The translations under genes were made by a program, and so were the position numbers. Positions 23,038 through 33,405 of a stretch of 64,000 nucleotides of DNA are shown here, one piece after another (the stretch's first letter is position 1; every line of letters begins with the position of its first letter). The notes under the pieces were generated by a model. That model was not told where the DNA came from. It saw nothing but the letters and a program-made list of their open reading frames with translations, and did not search any database. Origin of the DNA: Costus lasius (Eukaryota; Streptophyta; Magnoliopsida; Zingiberales; Costaceae); assembly GCA_027563935.2 (NCBI GenBank), contig CM050453.2, positions 89,812,665 through 89,876,664 on the forward strand, in the 5' to 3' direction.

Positions 23038-23099
23038 ATGTTCAGATACGGCTCGATCCAGACACCATTATCAGTTCCCTGCATATTCTCCACATTTGT

Positions 23100-23398
23100 T
23101 ACTTGTGTTCTTTCGTATCTTACTTCAAAATAAATGTCATCGACTGGTGGTCAATCTCTACATTCATATATGAATAAATTTGTTTTAGAAGAAAATTGTC
23201 ATGGAGTTGAATTCAAAATTGTAAAGTTTATCACTGTTCAAAGTGGTGATACATCCGTATGCCTACTTTCCATCAAAGCAATAAATCATCTTTGATCAAA
23301 TATTGACACATTTATTGGACCCTTTTCTGTACCTGACAAAATATTTAAACTTTAATTGACCCTGCCAATTAAAAATTTACCGAATGTATTAATCTTGG
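23100..23398. repeat. 3' flank of peptide copy 2, shared with copy 3
   Basis: Matches 36352-36660 (ACTGGTGGTCAATCTCTAC, CCGAATGTATTAATCTTGGATG) and in part the orphan fragment at 30897-31085. It lacks a usable frame and presumably includes the transcript's 3' end. Confidence 0.7.
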
Positions 23399-23638
23399 AT
23401 GAAAAGTTGCGAGTGTCTATCTCTTCAATCCGACATTAAATCATCACCGGCCACTCTAAACTGGTGGCATCAGTCCATCTTGGCACAAAGGACTTACTGT
23501 CGGAGCCGCTCCAGCAGCGGAGAATCGGACGATGATCGACCTCTAGCGCAAGACCTGCTCGTCTTTGACATGGGCAAAGAAGAGAGGACAAAAAACAATC
23601 TGCTACTAACAATGTTGTTTGGGAGATGCATATGTTGA
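23399..23638 (+). other. Conserved open segment downstream of peptide copy 2
   Basis: A 79-codon frame whose middle (HQSILAQRTYCRS, SSGESDDD, QDLL.FDMG) is also kept open in the copy 3 unit (36707-36979). Several differences between the two are silent third-position changes (TAC/TAT, TGT/TGC, AGC/AGT, GAT/GAC twice, CTC/CTT). The two termini differ, so if coding it would be an internal exon or a gene remnant. I do not recognise it. Confidence 0.35.
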
Positions 23639-23786
23639 TACTAAGCATAGAGACGTATTTCCTCAACATTATTACAGCACCGTTCAAATATTTATATCCT
23701 CAAGGGGATAACAATTAAATATCCATAGAATGATTGTTCACCAAGGCTAGACAATCATTCTCATGTCATTAAGGGGATAAATGTCC
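23639..23786. repeat. 64-bp minisatellite array B, left part
   Basis: Starts with the lead-in shared by arrays A and C (TATTTCCTCAACATT.TT.CAGCACC, TATATCCTCAAGGGGATAAC). It is cut at 23786 by the LINE and resumes at 28232. Confidence 0.85.
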
Positions 23787-23817
23787 ATCTCTTTCGTAAC
23801 TCTTGCAATCTTAGAAG

Positions 23818-24033
23818 ATGTCGCCCCCTTCGAAACCGTCTCGCAGCGAATGGCTCTCCAGCTCTGCTATGGTCATCTTTAAGCCTAGAGTTCCGGCTCC
23901 ACCTCTGGAGCAGGTCGCTGCTCAATCTTCTCGTCTTCTTGCGCATCAAGTTACTAAATACAAACGCTCTCGACAGTCTCAGAGCTCGGACAGTAAAAAA
24001 TGGGCTCTCGCCCTCACCTACCCTTCTCCATGA
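23818..24033 (+). pseudogene. LINE ORF1 C-terminal tail
   Basis: A 71-codon basic, Ser/Pro-rich frame ending at TGA 24031-24033, which overlaps the ORF2 ATG (24030-24032) as ATGA. This overlap is common at L1 ORF1/ORF2 junctions. The RNA-binding part of ORF1 is absent. Confidence 0.6.
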
Positions 24034-27000
24034 ATATTATTTCTTGAAACTGTAGGGGCACCAGACGCCGCAAACTCCACGACCATCTATCATTTCTTAA
24101 GATGACTTATAAGCCTTCCAGGAAACTCACTTAGATGAACAACACTTCATGAAGTTTTCCAAGAAGCTTGGGAAGCAGTGGACTTCCTTTTTTGTTCCTT
24201 CTTCCGGCGCTTCAGGTGGTATCTCAATCTCTTGGCTACCCTCTGTTCTTGATGTTCATGTATTATCTTCCAATTCTCAAGTTATTCATGCTATTATTAA
24301 TATGCCAAATGTTAAGCCTCGGCTTCTTTCCTCTTGTGTATGCTAGTACTAATCGCATCTTTCAAAATGCTCTTTGGAATGCTTTAGCTAATACTCACCT
24401 TTCTGATATCCCTTGGCTTATGTGTGGCGATTTCAATGCCATTCTTAATTCTGAGGACAAGCAAGGTGGATGTCTCTTTAACTTAGACGCTTCCACTCAG
24501 TGCTTTAGACATCTCATCTCCTCCATTGGCTTCTTAGATCTTGGATTTTCTGGCTCTCCCTTCACTTGGAGCAACAATAGGAAAGGTCTTGGTAAAATTC
24601 TTTCTAGACTTGATCATGTTTTTGCTACCTCTGACTGGATTAATCTCTTTGGCAATTCTTCTATCTCCCACCTGCCGAGAGGGATTTCTGATCATTCCCC
24701 TCTTGTCCTTTCTACTAAATGCCTTCGGCCTCCTCATAAAATGTTTCGGTTTCAACCTTTTTGGCTTGACTATAAAGAGGCCAATCGCATTGTCACCGCC
24801 TGTTGGTCTCATTCTACCTTTCAGCACAACCTTGACCCCGACTTCTCTAGGCGATTCCATCAGCTTGGTCAGGAGCTGTCCACCTAGCATAAATCCAATG
24901 TCGGTAACCTTAGTCATACCCTATCTAATACTTAGAACTCTATTCATGAGTGGCAATGCATTGAAGCTTCTAGACCCCTTTCTGATCAGGAGGACAATGC
25001 TCTTAGATCTCTTATCAATAAAGCCTCTGCTCTCTCTAGACAGCTTAATCTTAAGTGGTGGACCCTTGCCAAATCTAAATGGATTAAGGAGGGTGATGGA
25101 AACACCAAGTATTTCCATAGACTTGTCACTCTTCGTGCCAGACGCAATAGAATTCTTTCTCTTTACCTTGATTCTAGTTCTCCTATCACTAATGAAAATT
25201 CTATTCGTCATTGCTTCCAAGCTCATTACTTTCAGCTTTGGAACCCCCCTGAGTCCCACTCTTTTTTTGACCAAAGAACTCTTCTTACTTGTCTTGGATC
25301 TAAACATCACTTCCAGATTGCCCAATAATCCTATCCTTCCCTTATTGGACCCTTTTCCCCTTCTGAAATTTCTCGGGTTATCCATTCTCTTCCCAAAGGT
25401 AAAAGCCCTGGGCCGGATGGTTTTACTAATGAATTTTACAAGCATTTTTGGGATCTTATCCAGTCTGACTTCTTGGCTGTGCTGAACTCTTTTCACAGTA
25501 ATCACTATATTCCGGCCACTTGGGGTCACACTCATATTATTTTCTTTCCTAAAATCCAAAACCCTCGGATGATCAAAGATTTTCGACCAATTTCTCTATG
25601 TAATGTCTCCTATCGTATCTTAGCCAAAGTTCTTGCTAATCGAATCAAACCCCTTCTTCCCAATATAATAAACCCTGAACAATCGGCCTTTATTCTTGGT
25701 CGGAATATCCACGATAGCATCTTTATTCTTGGTCGGAATATCCACGATAGCATCTTTTCTCCCCAAGAGCTCTCTCATTCCATGTACAGCTCCAAGGGCA
25801 ATTATCCTCTTATTTTATTTAAAATCGATCTTGAAAAAGCTTTTGACAAAGTTTGCTGGGATGGTATTTATTATGGGTTACGGATCCTTAATTTTCCTTA
25901 GCCTTTCATCAATTGAGTTAAAGCTTGTGTGGAGTCCCCTAATTTCTCTTGCCTTATTAATGGTATCTAGACCCCTTACTTCACAAGTCAACGTGGGATT
26001 AGACAGGGAGATCCTCTCTCTCCCTACCTTTTTGCTATCGTCACCAACATCCTTAGTATTCTTCTTAAGGAGAAAGTTGATCACAAACTTATTACCCCTT
26101 TTAAGATTAAAGGTGGGGCTAGTTTCTCCCATCTTATGTATGCTGATGATTTGATCTTAGCTTTCCGAGCTAATCCCCAATCCTGTAGAAACATCCAATC
26201 TTGTTTGAATGCTTTCTTTCACATTTCTGGTTTGAGCATTAATCCTTCCAAATCAAAAATTTACTTCCCCCAATATTGCTCTACTCGCATGAGGCGGAAC
26301 ATCCTGCATACTTTTAATGTTCATGAGGGTCATTTTCCTTTTAAATACCTTGGTGCTTTCATTTCTCCTCGACCTACCTTCTCCTCTACTTTCCAACATT
26401 GTGCCTCTGCCCTACAATCGCATCTCAGCTCCTGGAAAGGCTCATTGCTCTCACAAGCTGGCAGATTGACCTTGATCAACTCCACTCTCACTTCTACTCC
26501 CATCCACTCTTTTACTGCTATGTGGCTTCCTAAACACCATCTGGACAAGCTTAACCAGATTGTGCGTCAGTTTCTTTGGGATGGCCACTCTTCCATTAAA
26601 AAGCTCCATTTGGTGGGCTAGCATCAAACCATCAAGCCAAGGTGTGAGAGAGAGAGGGGGGGGGGGGGGGGGGGGGGGGGTTAGGTATTAAAGACCTTAC
26701 CTTTTTCAGAATTGCCACTCAATGTAAACGTCTTCGGGATCTCCTTAACTCCAAAGAGTCTATCTGGACTAAGCTTGTGCTTGCCAAATACGGTTCTCCT
26801 AATCCCTGGACCATTAATTGGAAGTCTAAAATGTGCTGGGCGTGGCGGGGTCTCCTGCATAACTTGGATGTTTTGAAAGTTGGTTTTGTTATGCGTATTG
26901 GTGATGGCCACAGGACTCTTGCCTTGCACCACTGCTGGTGTTTGGACCTTCCCCTTGCATATAAACCTACTTTCATTACATCCAATTATGTTGAGGACAA

Positions 27001-28204
27001 TCTAATGGTTTCTGACCTTTTGCAGGGGCGTCGCTGGAATTCTGTGTTGCTCCACACTCTTGGTGGTCCTCACCTGGTGAATTCAATACTTAACATCCAT
27101 GTGTCGCCATCCCTCAATGTTGATATTTGGGTTTGGCAAGATTCTGTGAGTGGCTTTTCTTTGACTAAAATGGCTTACCGTTTCTTATTAATGAACCATC
27201 TGCACCTTGATCATACCTAGAAAGGATGGAAAGTCTTATGGAGTTTACATGTTTCCCCTATGGTCAAAATCTTTGGTTGGAAGTTGTTGCTAAAAAAACT
27301 TCCTACCTCTTCTTTTCTTGTTAAAATCGGTCTCAGCCATGTTCGGCCTTGTTGTTTTTGTTCTATGGGTGCTGATGACTCTTCACACTTTCTCTTCCAT
27401 TGCTTTGCTACGGCTTTTGTTTGGAACTATTTGGCTGTGGAGTTTGGTTTCAATTTCAAGTTTCGTGAATTTTGGTTTTCCGGGGATTGGCCTTTTGAAC
27501 TCAAGCACATCGCCTCGTTAATTTTGACTATCTGTTGGTTTCTCTGGAATGCCCGGAATTTATGTGTTTTTGAGGGACAAAAACCGAATTTATTGCACAC
27601 TATTAGACTTGCTCTTGTTGAGTTTAATGACAGGATCAACTGCTCTTTCTCTGAGGAGCGTGACACCTTAGCTGATAGAAGGCTTTACCACTGGGTGCGC
27701 CCTCCAAATGGATGCTTTAAAATCAATGTGGATGGGTCCTGGTTTGCTGAATCCTCTGCTGGTGGTCTGGGATACCTGATCAGAGATGATTCCGGCTCTT
27801 GCTGTGTTGCTATTTCCGCGTATATGCATGCTTCTTCAGCGCTTGTACCTGAGCTCCTTTCTATTAAGACTGGCCTAAGTTACCTCCACAGCCGCCCGGA
27901 GTTTACCAGTTCAAGAATTATTATGGAAACTGACGGTAAAAGCTCTCTTTTACTCATCCAGGAACAGTCTCCTCTGCGTAATTTAGACCCTACCCTAAAT
28001 AGTTTGCTCGATGAAATTAAATTTCTATTAAGTTGTATACCTCAGTGTATCCTGTCTTTTGTCCCGAGAGAGTCTAATAGAGCAGCTGACTGGCTCGCTA
28101 GACATGCTTCTTTCTCTACCTCCTGTACTTGTTGGACAGGTAGTTGGCCTCACGAGCTACAATGTATTTTGATCTCCGATTGCGGAGACTCTTTTGGTGA
28201 ATGA
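24030..28204 (+). pseudogene. LINE ORF2: endonuclease, reverse transcriptase, zf-RVT, RNase H
   Basis: Endonuclease: NIIS*NCRG at the start (stop replacing Trp, 24045-24047), FQETHLDEQHFM (about 24115), MCGDFNAI (about 24420), SRLDHVF (about 24605), ISDHSPL (about 24687). Reverse transcriptase: KDFRPISLCNVSYRILAKVLANRI (about 25575-25650), a tandem duplicate of ILGRNIHDSIF (25691-25756), DLEKAFDKV (about 25830), MYADDLI (26136). The zf-RVT module is at about 27260-27430 (GWKLLLKKLPT, CCFCSMGADDSSHFLFHC). RNase H is at about 27715-28130 (INVDGSW, ...ETDGKSS). Frameshifts, stops and a 25-base G run at 26656-26680 break it. The terminal RNase H is typical of some plant L1 lineages. Confidence 0.92.
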
Positions 28205-28231
28205 AGTTCTTTTGATTTTCAAAAAAAAAAA

Positions 28232-28960
28232 GGATAAATATCCAATTAAGGGATAGTTATATGCCAAGACTAAATAATTATCTCACATCCTGAAGGAGAT
28301 GAATGTCTGTTAATGTATAGTTATATGCTAATGAAAAAAACACACACCATAGCTAAAAAATTATCTCACATCCATTAAGGAAAAAAACACACGCCAAGGC
28401 TACATAATTATTCTATATCCTCAAGGGTACAAATATCTATCAAGGTATAGTTATATGCTAAATCTAAATAACTATTTTGTGTCATCAATGGAACAAAAAT
28501 CCATTAAGGAATAATTACATGCCAAGGCTAAATAATTATTCCTTGTCCTCAAGGGGATAAATATATATATCAGGGTATAGTTATACGCTAGGGCTAAATA
28601 ACTATTCCATGTCATTAAGGGGATAAAAATCCATTAAGGAATCATTACACACGAAGGCTAAATATTTATCCTGTGTCCTAAAGGGGATGAATATCTATTA
28701 GAATATAGTTATACACTAAGGCTAAATAATTATTTCATGTCTCCAATGGGATAAAAATCCATCAAGGAATAATTACATGCCAAGGCAAAATAATTATTCT
28801 GCATCCTCAAGGGGATGAATAACTATTAATGAATAATTATACTCTAAGGCTAAATAATTATTCCAAGTCTTGAAGGGGAAAAAACTCCATCAAATCAAGG
28901 GATAATTGTTCGCTAAGGCTAAAAAATTATTTCCCTAGGATACAATATTTTACAAGCTTG
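28232..28960. repeat. 64-bp minisatellite array B, right part
   Basis: Continues the array cut by the LINE, with GCTAAATAATTATT / TCCTCAAGGGG / AAAATCCATTAAGGAAT monomers. Some monomers at 28300-28400 are shortened. Confidence 0.9.
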
Positions 28961-28984
28961 ACTTGATTACTAATTTTTTTTTTC

Positions 28985-29573
28985 TGATTACCACTCTTAT
29001 TTTTATGCTTGAGGACATGCCATGATATAAGTCTGGGAGAATTTGATGTCTTGTATTTTTATAGTCTTTTAGACCTATATTTACTAGCAAATCAAGGCTT
29101 ACTATCACGTCTTTACATCTCTTTCTGGCTTATTTCATTGACTTTCTTCAGAAGCTTCACTACATATCATTTTTATTTTAATATAGGACAATTCACTTGC
29201 TTTTAGAGCTATTTGAAAGTATATTTACGTTCCCGAGTGAATCAAGAACCTTGACAAGAAGTTTGACTTCAAATGAGACTAATTTTCAGAATTACGGCCG
29301 ATGCCATAATCTACATTATGACCATAATTTCCAGTTTGACTTCCCAACGAACCTATTTTTATGCAAGCATAGTCATATTCCGAAGACGTGTCGTGCCCTT
29401 AACTTTCTCAACGGAAGCCTCTTTGAAGACAAAAACTTTGACAGAAGATATTACGGGTATGACTGTAATTTCAGCTTGACCGTAATCTTTACATCGGTAA
29501 CCTTTGACATCATACTATGGCCCGAATTCAAGTCAAGTCAAACATCAACTCACCTGCAAAATTTTCCAGATTA
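28985..29573 (+). mobile_element. 3' end of an Athila/Tat-type element: polypurine tract and start of 3' LTR
   Basis: CTTGAGGACATGCCATGATA followed by TAAGTCTGGGAGAATT (29008-29045) is the usual 3' internal end of Athila/Tat elements. An LTR beginning TGATGTCTTGTATTTTTATAG follows, similar to the start of LTR A (38448). Around 29290-29490 TTACGGCC / GACCGTAAT motifs recur. The LTR is truncated by the next element. Confidence 0.6.
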
Positions 29574-30896
29574 AGTGAAATCAGAAAGTCTATTATTTAA
29601 CATGTAAAAACCAAATAAATACTAACCCAATGCTCAAAGAAAACTATTTAAACTCCTAATTAACCTTTAAAAACTTCTAATCAGATTCTAGTTCCAAGAA
29701 CCAAACCATAAACCTACTGAACCGGCCAGAATTCCACTGAACCGATTAGAATTATGTCTGAACCAACTGATTTTTACTGAACTGAACACTTTGACCTTAA
29801 ATTACTCCTAATATACAAATCAATAATATACAAAACTTATACCATTAGATAGGCCATTGAAAGAGCTTTCCAACGCCTACCTGAACCGGTCGAGATTCCA
29901 CCGAAATCTCACTGAATCGGCCCAAAAACTAATACTAGGTCGAAACAGAAATTGAACTGGTCAAACTGTTGACTCGGCTCAAATCAAGTTCCGACTTAGC
30001 CGAATTAACCCGGCCCAATTTGGAATTAAACTGGCTCAATCTAGTTTTTCCCTACTAAACCGAACAATTGGCGCTGCTGGTTTCCACTGCCCGCAGCCGT
30101 CGGAGCCGAAGCTCGCGACATCGCCAGCGACAACTTCAGTGCACGCTGGACCTCCAATCTCCTCCATAATTTCCAGATCTGAAATTAGTAGGAGATCAAA
30201 GTTCCCTAGCCATTCGTGGCGAGCTTTGGTCACTGTCCAAAGTTCTCCCGCAAATCGCAAAGGAATACGCGGCGGCGCCACCACCGCCCGAAACCAAATC
30301 ACGACAAAACTCGATAAAAACATCCGGAATAGAGGAATACCTGGAGTAGCGTTGGGCGGATGCCGCAGGCGAAGAGCTGAGGCTTCGTTGGCTTCAATCG
30401 ACGATGAATTCACCAGCGGCAGCTTCTTCTCTGACGATCACCTTCATAGCCTCCGACAGCGCGAACGAAGATGAAATTCGGGTCTGGAAGTTCTGAAAGC
30501 ACGAGGGGAAAGAGGTATAACTTCCCATGCTTAAAAACCCAAATTTTTACTCCTTAAAACCTGTAACCGAGCCGAAGACTCGATTGCTGCTAGAAGAAGT
30601 GGAGGCGAACAGGTTTTTGCACTAAATTACACCAATGTCGGGTTTTCAATAAAAAAAAACCGGCTTTCTCTAGCAACCCGCCCGATAGCGTGGCGGTTAC
30701 GAAATTCGTGTGTCGAACGGCACATCGCGCAATCGAATCTTCGCGCGCGTCATTTGGCAAATTTGGCCGATTTGAGTTTTCATTTTTTTTTAATATCGAA
30801 ATACTAAAAATACTATTTTAATTCGAGAAAAATACCAAAAAAAATCCAGAAAAATCGTAAAACAAACTTACAAAATTATATCAATAATTTAGGGTA
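29574..30896 (-). mobile_element. Probable LTR of a chromovirus-like element, minus orientation
   Basis: The right end reads TTTAGGGTATAACA, i.e. on the - strand TGTTATACCCTAAATTATTG, a common chromoviral LTR start. The interior is rich in AACCGGCC / GAACCGGTC motifs. The left end is not defined. Short frames at 30036-30474 on both strands have no conserved motif. It abuts a fragment of the peptide-gene 3' flank. Confidence 0.4.
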
Positions 30897-31085
30897 TAAC
30901 ATCCATATATACCTACTTTCCATGAAAGCAATACATCAACTTTGATCTAAATATGGACACAATTGTTGGACCCTATTTTCTACCTGATAAAAGTTTTAAA
31001 TCAATTAGAAATTTGCCGAATGTATTAATCGATGATGACCCAATGTATTAATTCATGGATGAAAGAATTTCCCAAATAGAACTAA
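30897..31085 (+). repeat. Orphan fragment of the peptide-gene 3' flank
   Basis: Nearly identical to 36505-36665 downstream of copy 3, including CAATTGTTGGACCCTATTTTC and ATCGATGATGACCCAATGTA. No peptide gene precedes it; an LTR does. It is therefore the remains of another copy of the unit or a separate duplication of the flank. Confidence 0.8.
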
Positions 31086-31830
31086 GTTATGAAATAACTT
31101 GATCATAAGGCTACCTGATCAAAACAAGAACTCGAGTATCAAGGTGTGTGACCAAGTTCCTCTGACGTTAGCAGTGATGAACTCATATCATGACAAACAG
31201 TGAGTGGCACTTAGCAGTGCATCGCTACTACCCAAGTCTTCAGAATAACTATCTACATCGACATCCCCTATACCGCAACAAGGTATCTATGCATTATTGT
31301 CTCTTTGCCAAACTGACATCCCGATTTCACTACTTTGTTTATACCCAATCTTATAGTCATAACTAAATCAGGCTTTCACCTGGGTATGGTAATATACTTT
31401 TAGTCAGTATCCATATAGAGCCCATGGATATTAAGCTTCCCGCAGGAAGGGGCAAATCTTCTATCTATCAATTAAACTTCTCATATGGGTCATGACATAC
31501 CCAATGACAGCTGTTATAACCTCCTACTATGGTAAGGTATTAGGTTATATCAAAGTATATCTCTAACCATATGGAAGAGTCAATGAACTCAAGTCAAAGG
31601 ATCATTGTATCTTTTGTTACTTGTGAGGTTAACTTGTGACACCAAGTTAGAGCCTCACAGCAGGTCAATTTAGTATATCCATAACTGATATACTCATATG
31701 CCTGCATTAGCACCATGTGTCTAACCAACGCATATATCAGTCTCACATATACTAAAGCTATCCCTTATCCTCTTAGGTACTTGACTGAGGACATAAGTTT
31801 GAGACCGGATGTAATTTTTCTCCAGGGACA
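31086..31830 (-). repeat. Dispersed repeat R, copy 2 (inverted)
   Basis: Reverse-complement homolog of 9540-10330, about 75-80% similar by eye. It starts at AACTCGAGTATCAAGGTGTG and ends near ACTGAGGACATAAG. Non-coding. Confidence 0.75.
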
Positions 31831-31984
31831 TTATTATGCAAATGTACAAAGACGTAGATGAAAACATAGCATGATAATGACAATGCTAAACCGGGGTGAT
31901 CAAGCATGGACGACAATGACGATCCTCGGTGGTGCACGTGTTGTGCGTAGTGGTTGCCGAACCCCACCATGTACGACATCTTCG

Positions 31985-32480
31985 TCGGTTTGTTGCCCAG
32001 TATGTACAAGATATAGTTCCCACAAGGACAAGTGTCAACTACTGAAGGATCACGTGATCAATAGCTAGACAACAAAATATGATTTTGAATGCTAGGTAAT
32101 TTAAATCAAACAATGCAAGTAAGTCAAATTGGTTACCAAACATGAGATATGAGCGAAATGAAATTTCGACATAATTTAGGACATTGGAGTTCATCACAAT
32201 GATAGAACTAAATTTGAACAAGATAATAACAAAGCAAATGATTTAAAATGTTCAAGGATATTATCTATAAGTACAAGTTATGCACTTTTAGAAGTATAAC
32301 CCGGTATCTATTTAGAACGGTCTCCTACTTTTGTGGCTTACCAGACTGAATAGACCCAATGAGCATAGGGATAATATATAATGTCCTCCCATGAATTCTA
32401 ACTATTTTTATGATAGGATAATATGAGTCTGATCTAAGCAGTTCCAAACTCGCGATTAATCTTTCAATCCTTTTTCTATG
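31985..32480 (-). mobile_element. LTR U5-like fragment, minus orientation
   Basis: GTTCCCACAAGGACAAGTGTCAACTACTGA at 32015 and the following 100 bp match 21880-21995, and the whole resembles a reversed Athila/Tat LTR end. No termini are found. Confidence 0.4.
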
Positions 32481-33405
32481 CATAGAATATATCTAGCCCA
32501 CTTAGTGTACCCTAGATGATATGAAATATTATTTTGAATTTTTAAACACAAGGTCCACATGGGGAGAAACAAGGTGAAAATCTCATTCTGAGTTAATTCT
32601 GAATTAAATACCCGAGGATACAATTGAGTACTCTTCTCCCGCTGGCATGACCATAGAGTAGTTGATCAAACATCCTTTCGGCAATGAGTAGCAAAAAACA
32701 AAAATTCAAGAAGAGATCAAAAAAATTGAAGAACAAGAAAAAGGAAGGAGGAAGAGAAAAATCTCATCCATCTCATGAGATTTTTAATCTTTTAGAATCT
32801 TGTTAGTAACGTTAGAATTTAATACTAACATTAATTAATTTATTTTTTTTAATTTTGGCAATAGAGTCCTATTTTGTGCTCAATGGAAGCAAGTAATAAA
32901 TGATGTGATGATAGCATTCATATCTTGTGTCATGCGGTATTTTATGGCTCCTCTTCACATCATTTATAATCTAAATACGTTATTGTTTCTCCTACTTGTA
33001 TTCAGCAGTAGCATCTAATCTGTGATTGCGTCATTCGAGCAATATCAGCTTTTCCACTTTGCTTATAATCCTGACCCTCATTCGACTGCAATTTTCCAAA
33101 TCTTCTGATGAATTACTGTTTTTTTAGCAGCAGCTGAGATTGCGTTCATCCTCACTTGCCAGACTCTTTTGGTTTTGTTGTGAAATAAGAATTATCCCCC
33201 ACAAGATCATAATTTCTCGACAGAATTTGTCAATGACCATAATATTTCATAGTGAAGATAGAATATGAATTCATGATTTACTGTTGCTTTTGTTCTTCGA
33301 ATGTGGAGAGCTGCCTAAGTTTATGTCATACCAGCGGAGAGAGAAGAAATGAATGTTAATGTTGTGACAAAGATTCTTATCGTTTGTTGTGGTTGTTGAC
33401 TCTTG
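32481..33405. other. Unassigned DNA
   Basis: AT-rich with no recognisable coding or element signal. Confidence 0.3.

Larger units (their letters stand above)
23787..28231 (+). mobile_element. L1-type LINE, 5'-truncated, with 12-bp target duplication
   Basis: Flanked by GGATAAATGTCC (23775-23786) and GGATAAATATCC (28232-28243), with an A-tract of 11 bases at its 3' end (28221-28231). These are target-primed insertion hallmarks. It contains the tail of ORF1 and a broken ORF2. Most of ORF1 is missing, so it arrived 5'-truncated. It splits minisatellite array B. Confidence 0.92.

Noticed and set aside
22815..23093. 92-codon antisense frame across peptide copies 2 and 3 (36068-36346)
   Set aside because: It mirrors the sense gene, has no signal or family motif, and its conservation follows from the sense-strand similarity.
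24541..25559. Long overlapping frames on both strands (314 and 212 codons)
   Set aside because: They are out-of-frame shadows of LINE ORF2; the true frame carries the endonuclease and RT motifs.
30139..30474. 111-codon frame in the 29.6-30.9 kb LTR-like region
   Set aside because: An opposing frame of similar size overlaps it, and the region looks like LTR sequence with no protein motif.
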